A DNA stretch of 14,189 nucleotides from Alistipes sp. (GTDB lineage: Bacteria > Bacteroidota > Bacteroidia > Bacteroidales > Rikenellaceae). The position numbers were made by a program, and so were the translations under genes. The notes beneath the pieces were generated by a model. It was given only the letters and a program-made list of their open reading frames with translations. It was not told the DNA's origin and made no database searches. Positions 7,620-13,256 of the stretch are shown here, in pieces (positions within the stretch are counted from its first letter, which is position 1; every line of letters begins with the position of its first letter). The stretch spans positions 1-14,189 of the forward strand of contig JAITWC010000078.1 of the NCBI GenBank assembly GCA_031285485.1. Direction: 5' to 3'.

Positions 7620-8659
7620 ATCGTTTCGAGTAGTTTGTCGTTCTCGGCGGGGGTGCCCACGGTGATGCGCAGGGTGCCTTCGCAGCCGGGGATCCGCGAG
7701 CGGTCGCGAACGATTATTCCCTGCGCGATTAGTTTATCGTACATCTCGCGGGGGTTGCCGGTGGTGCGCACCAGCACGAAGTTCGCGTCGCTCGGGAAGA
7801 CCGTCGCTATGGCGGGGCTCGCTTCGAGGGCGGCCATTACGCGCGCGCGCTCGGATACGATCTCGGCTGTCTGGGCCGCCACCCGCGCACTTTCCCGGAG
7901 GCGTTCGGCGACAATGCCCTGCACCGCCGCGCTGACGTTGTAGGGATACTTCACCCGCGAGAAGATGTCGATCACCTCCCGCGCGCCGAACCCCAGCCCG
8001 AGCCGCAGGCCTGCCATGCCCCACGCCTTCGAAAGGGTCTGAAGCACGACCAGGTTGGGGTAGCGGTCGAGGTCTCCGAGGAAGCTCGACCCCTCGGGCG
8101 CAAAGTCTGTGTAAGCCTCGTCGAGGATCACCATTCCCGGGAACCCGTCGATCAGTGCGGCGATCTGCCCGCGCGGAAAGAGGTTGCCGCTCGGGTTGTT
8201 GGGCGAGCAGAGGAACAGCAGCCTGGTGTGTTCGTCCGTCGCCGCCATGATCGCCCCGGAGTCGAGCGAGAAGTCGGCACCGAGCCTCACCTCGCGCATC
8301 TCCACGTCGTTTATGGCCGCCGCCACGCGATACATGCCGTAGCTGGGGGCGATGGCGATGGCGTTGTCCGTCCGGGGTTCGCAGAACACGCGGAACGCGA
8401 GGTCGATCGCCTCGTCGCTTCCGTTGCCCACGAAGATCCTGTCGGCCGCCACGCCCTTGATCTCCGACAGCAGCGCCTTCACTTCGCGTTGCGCGGGGTC
8501 GGGATAGCGGTTGAAACCGCCGCCGTCAGCGTCGGGATATGGGTTCTCGTTGGCGTCGAGGAATATGCCCAGTGGCCCTTTGTATTCGTCCCGCGCCGTA
8601 GAATATGGCGTGAGGTTGAGTATGTTGGGCCGCACCAGCCGCAAAACTTTATTATTCAT
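7616..8659 (-). CDS. hisC: histidinol-phosphate aminotransferase HisC
   Basis: HisC transfers an amino group from glutamate to imidazole-acetol phosphate, giving L-histidinol phosphate. The 347-residue protein is a complete fold-type I PLP enzyme. It shows LDANENPYP (34-42), FVGNGSDEAIDLAFRVF (PLP phosphate region), CSPNNPSGN (151-159), LDEAYTDF (179-186), Schiff-base Lys211 in QTLSKAWGMAGLRLG, and a C-terminal LRITVGTPAEN with the carboxylate-binding Arg. The start at 8659 (MNNKVLRLVRPNILNLTPYS) gives the normal N-terminus. It lies 275 nt downstream of the hisD stop, and that gap holds hairpin array 1. From here on (hisC-hisB-hisA-hisF) every junction overlaps, so hisC is the entry point for ribosomes into the second half of the operon. 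No separate promoter is evident before it. Confidence 0.97.
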   Translation of the reverse strand: MNNKVLRLVRPNILNLTPYSTARDEYKGPLGIFLDANENPYPDADGGGFNRYPDPAQREVKALLSEIKGVAADRIFVGNGSDEAIDLAFRVFCEPRTDNAIAIAPSYGMYRVAAAINDVEMREVRLGADFSLDSGAIMAATDEHTRLLFLCSPNNPSGNLFPRGQIAALIDGFPGMVILDEAYTDFAPEGSSFLGDLDRYPNLVVLQTLSKAWGMAGLRLGLGFGAREVIDIFSRVKYPYNVSAAVQGIVAERLRESARVAAQTAEIVSERARVMAALEASPAIATVFPSDANFVLVRTTGNPREMYDKLIAQGIIVRDRSRIPGCEGTLRITVGTPAENDKLLETI

Positions 8660-8698
8660 TTGTCAACGCGAATTAAGGGTTGAAACTGTCCGTGGGAA

Positions 8699-8866
8699 GG
8701 TTTCGGCCCCGGCCGAAAGTACCAAACGGGTTGTTTTGATGGTTTCGGCCTCGGCCGAAGGTACCAAACGGGTTGTTTTGATGGTTTCGGCCTCGGTCGA
8801 AGGTACCAAACGGGTTGTTTTGATGGTTTCGGCCTCGGTCGAAGGTACCAAACGGGTTGTTTTAGT
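8699..8866. repeat. tandem hairpin array 1: four 42-nt units
   Basis: Four head-to-tail units begin at 8699, 8741, 8783 and 8825, each exactly 42 nt and differing by only one to three substitutions. Each starts with an inverted repeat around TTCGGCC-TC-GGCCGAA, perfect in units 1 and 2. Units 3 and 4 carry one change, a G-T wobble on the plus strand and an A/C mismatch on the mRNA strand. The rest reads GGTACCAAACGGGTTGTTTTGAT. The array fills the hisD-hisC gap and must be transcribed with the operon. There is no U-run after the hairpins in the direction of transcription, so they are not classical terminators. The 42-nt period keeps frames open on both strands, which explains a 91-residue open frame with 14-residue repeats (8938-8663, minus strand); I do not believe it is a gene. 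Units are contiguous, without unique spacers, so this is not CRISPR. Confidence 0.9.
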
Positions 8867-8896
8867 GGTAGCGGCCGGGGCCGCTACCATCAAAAC
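8859..8896. repeat. long terminal hairpin closing array 1
   Basis: The last unit runs into GTGGTAGCGGCC-GG-GGCCGCTACCATCAAAAC. An 11-bp perfect stem at the centre, two unpaired or wobble positions and a 5-bp GTTTT/AAAAC outer stem give a 38-nt hairpin. CCATCAAAAC is an inverted copy of the GTTTTGATGG that joins the normal units, so the array ends in an inverted half-unit. A smaller hairpin (CTCCG-CA-CGGAG, 8900-8911) lies next to it, just behind hisD. In the mRNA this hairpin comes first, before the four repeats, and might protect the hisGD part of the message from 3' exonucleases; that is inference. Confidence 0.8.
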
Positions 8897-8934
8897 GCTC
8901 TCCGCACGGAGGTTTGAACTCTCGATTCGCATGA

Positions 8935-10221
8935 TCAATTATCCGCTAAACGAAGTGTGACGGCGTTTGCGTGGGCGTCGAGCCCCTCGGCCCGTGCCAT
9001 CGTGACCATGGCGGGTGCGAGCGACCCGAGACCGCCGCGCGACAGCTCCTGGAAGGTGATCTGCCGCACGAAACTGTCGAGGCTCACCCCGCTGTGGGAG
9101 CGCGCCCATCCGGCGGTGGGGAGTGTGTGGTTGGTGCCAGAGGCGTAGTCGCCGGCGCTTTCGGGCGACCACGGGCCGATGAACACGCTGCCGGCGGCGG
9201 TGATAGCCCCCGCAACTTTCCACGGATCGGACATCTGGATTATGAGGTGTTCGGCGGCGTAGGCGTTGGCGAACCGGATCATCTCCCCGCGGCTCGGCAA
9301 CACCACGATCCGGCTGTTTTCGAGAGCCTTTTCGGCCGTCTCGCGGCGCGGCAGGGCGGCCAGCTGCGGTTCTATCGCCCGGCGCACGTCGAGGGCAAAC
9401 GCCTCGTCGTCGCACACCAGAATCGCCTGCGAGTCGGCCCCGTGTTCGGCCTGCGACAGCATGTCGGCCGCAACGAACCCGGGCACCGCCCCGCCGTCGG
9501 CCATAACCAGCACCTCCGACGGTCCGGCGGGCATGTCCACCGCGCAGTCGGCCATACTCACTATTTGTTTGGCGCGGGTGACGTAGCGGTTGCCGGGGCC
9601 GAAGATCTTGTCGACCCGAGGAATGGTCTCCGTGCCACAAGCCATAGCCGCGATGGCCTGCGCGCCACCGACTTTGAACACCCGGTCGACGCCGCAAAGC
9701 CGGGCCGCCCACAGCACCGCCGGGGCAACGCTCCCGTCGCGGCCCGCCGGAGTACACAGCACAACCTCGGGGCATCCGGCCACGCGTGCCGGAATGGCGA
9801 GCATCAGCACGGTCGAGAACAGCGGCGCCGTGCCGCCCGGAACGTAAAGCCCGACCCGCTGGATGGGCACCGCCCGGCGACGGCAGCGAACCCCCGGCGA
9901 TGTCTCGACGTCGAGCCCGGCGGTGCGCTGCGCCTCGTGGAAACGGCGGATGTTGGCGGCGGCGGTCTCGATGGCGTCGGCCAGTTCGGACGGTATCGCG
10001 CCCGCCGCGGCGTCGAACTCCTCGGGCGTTACTTCGAGCGCGCCCGCCTCGCGGCTTTCTATCTCGGCCGTCAGTTCGCGCAGCGCCCTGTCTCCGCCGC
10101 GCCTCACCAGGCGCACTATCTGCTCGACGCGCGCGGTGATGTCGCTCTCCTCGTCGGCGCTTGCTCTTTGGATAAGCCCGTCCCAGTCCTCGGCGGGCGG
10201 GTTTATGTATATGTTGACCAT
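8935..10221 (-). CDS. hisD: histidinol dehydrogenase HisD
   Basis: HisD catalyses the last two steps, NAD-dependent oxidation of L-histidinol to L-histidinal and on to L-histidine. The 428-residue protein is full length. All catalytic and zinc residues of the E. coli enzyme are found with a constant offset of two: Gln257 and His260 (LSQAEHGADSQA), Glu324-His325 (YAAEHLIIQ), Asp358 (SAGDYASGTNHTLPT) and His417 (DAHANAVTLR). The NAD-binding area includes VGLYVPGGTAPLFSTVLM, KVGGAQAIAAMACGT and IFGPGNRYVTRAKQ. The gene follows hisG after 24 nt. Its stop is followed not directly by hisC but by 275 nt containing hairpin array 1. Identification is very secure. Confidence 0.97.
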   Translation of the reverse strand: MVNIYINPPAEDWDGLIQRASADEESDITARVEQIVRLVRRGGDRALRELTAEIESREAGALEVTPEEFDAAAGAIPSELADAIETAAANIRRFHEAQRTAGLDVETSPGVRCRRRAVPIQRVGLYVPGGTAPLFSTVLMLAIPARVAGCPEVVLCTPAGRDGSVAPAVLWAARLCGVDRVFKVGGAQAIAAMACGTETIPRVDKIFGPGNRYVTRAKQIVSMADCAVDMPAGPSEVLVMADGGAVPGFVAADMLSQAEHGADSQAILVCDDEAFALDVRRAIEPQLAALPRRETAEKALENSRIVVLPSRGEMIRFANAYAAEHLIIQMSDPWKVAGAITAAGSVFIGPWSPESAGDYASGTNHTLPTAGWARSHSGVSLDSFVRQITFQELSRGGLGSLAPAMVTMARAEGLDAHANAVTLRLADN

Positions 10222-10245
10222 AATTATTCTACTGCGTTCAGCCGA

Positions 10246-11097
10246 TTACTTTATGATTTTTTCGAGTGCAAGAACGAGGATTCCTTCCGCACCGATCGCC
10301 TTGAGGGCCTCGATCTTGTTCCACAGGTCTTCCTGGCGCACCACCGAGTGGAGCGAACACCATCCCTCCTGGGCGAGCGGCATCACCGTCGGCGAGCGCA
10401 TGGCGGGCAGGATATCTATGGCGCGCTCGACAGACGCGGTGGGCAGGTTCATCAACAAGTACTTCATGCCGCGGCTTTCGAGGGCGGCGCCGACGCGGAA
10501 CTTCAGCTGCTCCAAAAGCGCCTGCTTTTCGGGCTCCAGTCCTGGCCGGGCAATGAGCACAGCCTCGGAGTGGAGCACCTTCTCAACCTCCACCAGTCCG
10601 TTCGACACCAGAGTGCCGCCGCTCGACACGATGTCGAAAATGGCGTCGGCCATCCCCACCGCCGGGGCTATCTCCACCGATCCCGCTATCTCGTGGATCT
10701 CGGCGGTGACGCCCTCGCGCGCGAAGTACTCTTTAAGTATGCGCGGATAGGAGGTGGCCACGCGCCGTCCCTCGAACCACCGCGGGTCGGAGTAGTCTAC
10801 GCTTTTGGGCACGGCCAACGACACGCGGCAGCCGCCGAAACCGAGTTTGAGTACCACGTCGACCGCGAAACCCTTCTCGGCAACCTCGTTGAGGCCCACG
10901 ATGCCCAGATCGGCAGCGCCCATCGACACGGCCTGCGGAATGTCGTCGTCGCGCAGGTAGAGCACCTCCAGCGGGAAACTCTCGGAGCGGGTGAGAAACT
11001 TGCGGCGGTTCTCGTCGACCGACACCCCCGACTCCCTCAATAGTTCGATGCTTTGTTCGTTCAGGCGTCCTTTGGCCTGGATTGCGATTCTTATCAT
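10246..11097 (-). CDS. hisG: ATP phosphoribosyltransferase HisG, long form
   Basis: HisG joins ATP and PRPP to phosphoribosyl-ATP, the first and feedback-controlled step of histidine synthesis. The 283-residue protein is the long, self-sufficient form. It has the catalytic domain (IAIQAKGRLNEQSIELL, then GAADLGIVGLNEVAE), the PRPP-binding loop IFDIVSSGGTLVSN at about 153-166, and a C-terminal regulatory ACT-like domain from about residue 211 (MKYLLMNLPTASVERAIDIL, then SPTVMPL), which binds histidine in known members. No HisZ is therefore needed. It is the first structural gene of the operon. The start ATG at 11097 is 27 nt behind a terminator-like hairpin and 89 nt behind the stop of a short histidine-containing leader frame, so attenuation is likely in addition to feedback inhibition. 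There is no Shine-Dalgarno sequence before the start. Confidence 0.97.
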   Translation of the reverse strand: MIRIAIQAKGRLNEQSIELLRESGVSVDENRRKFLTRSESFPLEVLYLRDDDIPQAVSMGAADLGIVGLNEVAEKGFAVDVVLKLGFGGCRVSLAVPKSVDYSDPRWFEGRRVATSYPRILKEYFAREGVTAEIHEIAGSVEIAPAVGMADAIFDIVSSGGTLVSNGLVEVEKVLHSEAVLIARPGLEPEKQALLEQLKFRVGAALESRGMKYLLMNLPTASVERAIDILPAMRSPTVMPLAQEGWCSLHSVVRQEDLWNKIEALKAIGAEGILVLALEKIIK

Positions 11098-11123
11098 TAT
11101 GGTTCAAAGTTTTTTTAATGCGA

Positions 11124-11155
11124 AAAAGGGCCACCCTTTCGAGGTAAGCCCTTTT
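11124..11155 (-). terminator. putative his attenuator hairpin
   Basis: Read on the minus strand, AAAAGGGC (11155-11148) pairs perfectly with GCCCTTTT (11131-11124). An inner ACC/GGT stem leaves a 7-nt loop TCGAAAG. The downstream arm ends in five T, followed by CGCATT, giving the shape of an intrinsic terminator with a weak U-run, 27 nt before hisG. A competing pairing exists: GAGGTAGG (11192-11185, containing the leader stop codon) with CTTACCTC (11148-11141), eight consecutive pairs including one G-U. It would take up the inner part of the terminator's 5' arm. A further hairpin, GTTTG-GCGG-CAAAC (11172-11159), lies between the partners. This is the arrangement expected of ribosome-mediated attenuation. 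Termination has not been shown. Confidence 0.65.
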
Positions 11156-11185
11156 ATAGTTTGCCGCCAAACACAACCTCAGACC

Positions 11186-11236
11186 CTACCTCTGCGAGAC
11201 ACGGTAATGGCGATGGATGGCGCTAAAGTTTGTCAT
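11186..11236 (-). CDS. hisL: putative his operon leader peptide (16 aa)
   Basis: This is a 16-codon frame between the hisG promoter and the attenuator hairpin, reading MTNFSAIHRHYRVSQR with a TAG stop. Residues 8 and 10 are His (CAT CGC CAT), which is what a histidine attenuator would need, although E. coli hisL has seven His in a row. After the second CAT, 14 nt remain before GAGGTAGG, the possible antiterminator strand. A ribosome stalled on the His codons would leave that strand free, while one at the stop codon would cover it. The ATG is only 8 nt behind the -7 box, so the transcript may be almost leaderless. There is no Shine-Dalgarno sequence. The call rests on position, His codons and fitting RNA pairing; two His codons alone would be weak. 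Confidence 0.6.
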   Translation of the reverse strand: MTNFSAIHRHYRVSQR

Positions 11237-11244
11237 AACGGGGA

Positions 11245-11275
11245 CAAAGGTAGAAAAGAAATCTTAATTGCCAAA
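11245..11275 (-). promoter_or_regulatory. Bacteroidetes-type promoter of the his operon
   Basis: On the minus strand a -33 box TTTG (11275-11272) is followed after 19 nt by TACCTTTG (11252-11245). This is a full match to the Bacteroidetes consensus TTTG, N19-21, TAnnTTTG. Transcription would start a few bases behind the -7 box, about 11238-11241, just before the leader-peptide ATG at 11236. No comparably good match was found before the other genes. Confidence 0.7.
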
Positions 11276-11286
11276 AATATTTTGGC
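11270..11286. promoter_or_regulatory. AT-rich palindrome over the -33 box, possible operator
   Basis: GCCAAAA (11270-11276) and TTTTGGC (11280-11286) form perfect 7-nt arms around ATA. The palindrome covers the TTTG -33 box of the his promoter, a position suited to a repressor dimer. No regulator can be named, and it could also be a product of AT-rich promoter sequence. Confidence 0.4.
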
Positions 11287-11581
11287 GAATCGTCCTCCGG
11301 CGGGCGCGCGGTCGCTCGTACCAGTCGGCTTCTTCTTTTGCGTGATGAGACACAGTTCAGTTTACGCGCCCAAAATTTCGTTTTTCCATGCCCACCGGGG
11401 CCGAACCATGTAATTTATTGATAATATGTACTTACGTCCTCTTTTGGCCGGAGCACTATTTTGCAATTTCGTTTCTCCCCTCGTAAAGATTTTCCGACGC
11501 CAGCAAAAGACGATACCGTTTTCCCGACTTATTTTTATTAGCTTTACGCCATTGTTGTAAATAACGTAAACTAAAACGGTT
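11287..11581. other. intergenic stretch between the his promoter and the acyl-CoA synthetase gene
   Basis: These 295 nt lie between two divergent genes. I see no gene, tRNA or strong hairpin. The last 120 nt before the synthetase start are AT-rich and should contain its promoter. TAGCTTTA (11539-11546) resembles a -7 box with one mismatch, but no TTTG stands at the right distance before it, so I do not call it. Confidence 0.5.
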
Positions 11582-13240
11582 ATGCTGGACGTAAACCTTA
11601 TTAAAATCTACGAGCGGAGCTTTTGTGACAACCGCGAACTGCCCGCACTTACCGACTATTTCAAAAAGGAGACCTTCTCATACTGCGAAATGGCCAAGGA
11701 GATCGCCAAGATCCATCTGCTGTTCGAAAAGGCGAAGATAAAACAGGGCGACAAAATTGCACTTCTCGGGCGAGCCAATCCCCGTTGGTGCATCGCCTAT
11801 CTCGCCACTATGACCTACGGTGCCGTCATAGTACCCATATTGCAGGACTTCAACAACAATGACATCATCCATATTATCAACCACTCGGAAAGCAAGCTGC
11901 TGTTCGTCGGCGACAACTATTGGGACGCCATCGAGCCCGAACAGGTCGAACGTATCGAGGCGGTATTCTCGCTAACCGATTTTCACTGCATATACGAACG
12001 CGACGGGCACCATTTAAACAGGTTTCAAAAAGACATCACCAAACACTATCGCGATGCCTACCCTGACGGTTTTGCGGCAGACCACATCAAATATCCCGAC
12101 ATCCCGAACGACCGTGTGATTCTGCTGAACTACACGAGCGGCACAACCGGTTACAGCAAGGGGGTGATGCTTACGGTGAACAACCTGACGGCCAACGTGC
12201 AGTTCGCCATCGACGAGAAGATATATTTCAAGGGCAGCCGCGTACTGTCGTTCCTGCCGTTGGCCCACGCTTACGGTTGCGCATTCGATTTTCTGAGTCC
12301 GATGGCCGAGGGGACGCACGTTACGCTATTGGGCAAGATTCCCGTCGCCAAAATCCTGATGGAGGCTATGGTTGAGGTGAAGCCGCATCTCGTTTGCTGC
12401 GTGCCGCTCATTCTCGAAAAAATCTACCGCAAGCAGGTCGCTCCGTTGCTCGAAAAGGGTGCAATGCGATGGGCACTCAAAATTCCTCTAATCGACAAGG
12501 CCATCTACTCGACCATTCGCAAGAAACTGCTGGATGTGTTCGGTGGCACGGTAGGTCAATTCATAGTGGGCGGAGCTGCCGTAAGTCCCGACACCGAGGA
12601 GTTTCTGATGCGCATAAGATTCCCTATCACGGTGGGATACGGAATGACCGAAACGGCGCCTTTGGTCAGTTACACCTACTGGACGGGTTTCAAGCCGGGA
12701 TCCGTGGGGCGGTTCCTTCAAAATTACCTCGAAGTGAAGATAGATTCGCCCGACCCCGCAAACATCGCCGGCGAAATCATCGTGCGAGGCGAAAACGTGA
12801 TGAAGGGATACTATAAAAACGATGTCGCAACGCGCGAGGTTCTGCGCGAAGGGTGGCTCCGCACCGGCGACATAGGTACAATGGATGACGACGGCACTCT
12901 CTACATTCGCGGCCGGTCGAAAACTATGATACTGTCGGCCAGCGGCCAGAATATCTACCCGGAGGAGATCGAGGCCAAACTCAACAACCTTTATCTCGTT
13001 ATGGAGTCGTTGGTGGTCGAACGTGAAGGACGGCTCGTGGCTATGGTCTATCCCGACTACGATACCGCCCAAACCGAAGGCGTGGCCGACGAAACCATCC
13101 CCGACATCATGGAGAGCAATCTGGACGAGCTAAACACCCTCGTCGCACCCTACGAGAGAGTCGCCAGCATAGTGATCTATCCCACCGAGTTCGAGAAAAC
13201 CCCGAAGAAGAGTATTCGCCGTTACCTCTACCAGCTTTAG
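11582..13240 (+). CDS. FadD-like long-chain fatty acid--CoA ligase (AMP-binding enzyme)
   Basis: This 552-residue cytoplasmic or membrane-associated enzyme of the ANL superfamily activates a carboxylic acid, probably a fatty acid, to an acyl-AMP and then to acyl-CoA. Motifs in order are the P-loop YTSGTTGYSKG (184-194), FLPLAHAYGCAFDF (224-237), GGAAVSP (330-336), GYGMTETAP (352-360), GWLRTGD (424-430) with the Asp that binds ribose, the hinge region IRGRSK (442-447) and a C-terminal Lys in KTPKKSIRRY (539-548) fitting the catalytic lysine of adenylation. The length suits bacterial and Bacteroidetes acyl-CoA synthetases, which are shorter than eukaryotic ones. It is divergent from hisG and 16 nt from the convergent reductase gene, so it is a single-gene unit. 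Codon choice looks somewhat more AT-rich than in the neighbouring his genes. Superfamily and ligase type are secure, the acyl substrate is not. Confidence 0.9.
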   Translation: MLDVNLIKIYERSFCDNRELPALTDYFKKETFSYCEMAKEIAKIHLLFEKAKIKQGDKIALLGRANPRWCIAYLATMTYGAVIVPILQDFNNNDIIHIINHSESKLLFVGDNYWDAIEPEQVERIEAVFSLTDFHCIYERDGHHLNRFQKDITKHYRDAYPDGFAADHIKYPDIPNDRVILLNYTSGTTGYSKGVMLTVNNLTANVQFAIDEKIYFKGSRVLSFLPLAHAYGCAFDFLSPMAEGTHVTLLGKIPVAKILMEAMVEVKPHLVCCVPLILEKIYRKQVAPLLEKGAMRWALKIPLIDKAIYSTIRKKLLDVFGGTVGQFIVGGAAVSPDTEEFLMRIRFPITVGYGMTETAPLVSYTYWTGFKPGSVGRFLQNYLEVKIDSPDPANIAGEIIVRGENVMKGYYKNDVATREVLREGWLRTGDIGTMDDDGTLYIRGRSKTMILSASGQNIYPEEIEAKLNNLYLVMESLVVEREGRLVAMVYPDYDTAQTEGVADETIPDIMESNLDELNTLVAPYERVASIVIYPTEFEKTPKKSIRRYLYQL

Positions 13241-13256
13241 GTTGCGCGCGGTGTAG

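Noticed and set aside
4702..8896. CRISPR arrays
   Set aside because: Both arrays consist of contiguous units with no unique spacers, and no cas genes are in the window.
8859..8896. Strong hairpin behind hisD as a rho-independent terminator
   Set aside because: In the direction of the operon it is followed by ACTAAAACAACC rather than a T-run, and hisC-hisF downstream have no other evident promoter.
8663..8938. 91-residue open frame on the minus strand with 14-residue repeats (RLVPSTEAETIKTT), starting at a TTG that overlaps the hisD stop
   Set aside because: It is explained by the 42-nt tandem array: the period is a multiple of three, so frames stay open on both strands. It has no family resemblance, and the hairpin structure rather than the peptide is kept.
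8971..11043. 690-codon open frame on the plus strand opposite hisD and hisG
   Set aside because: It is the antisense shadow of two highly conserved GC-rich genes; the encoded sequence is low-complexity and matches no family known to me.
11539..11546. TAGCTTTA as -7 box of the acyl-CoA synthetase gene
   Set aside because: It differs from TAnnTTTG at the last base and no TTTG stands 19-21 nt before it.
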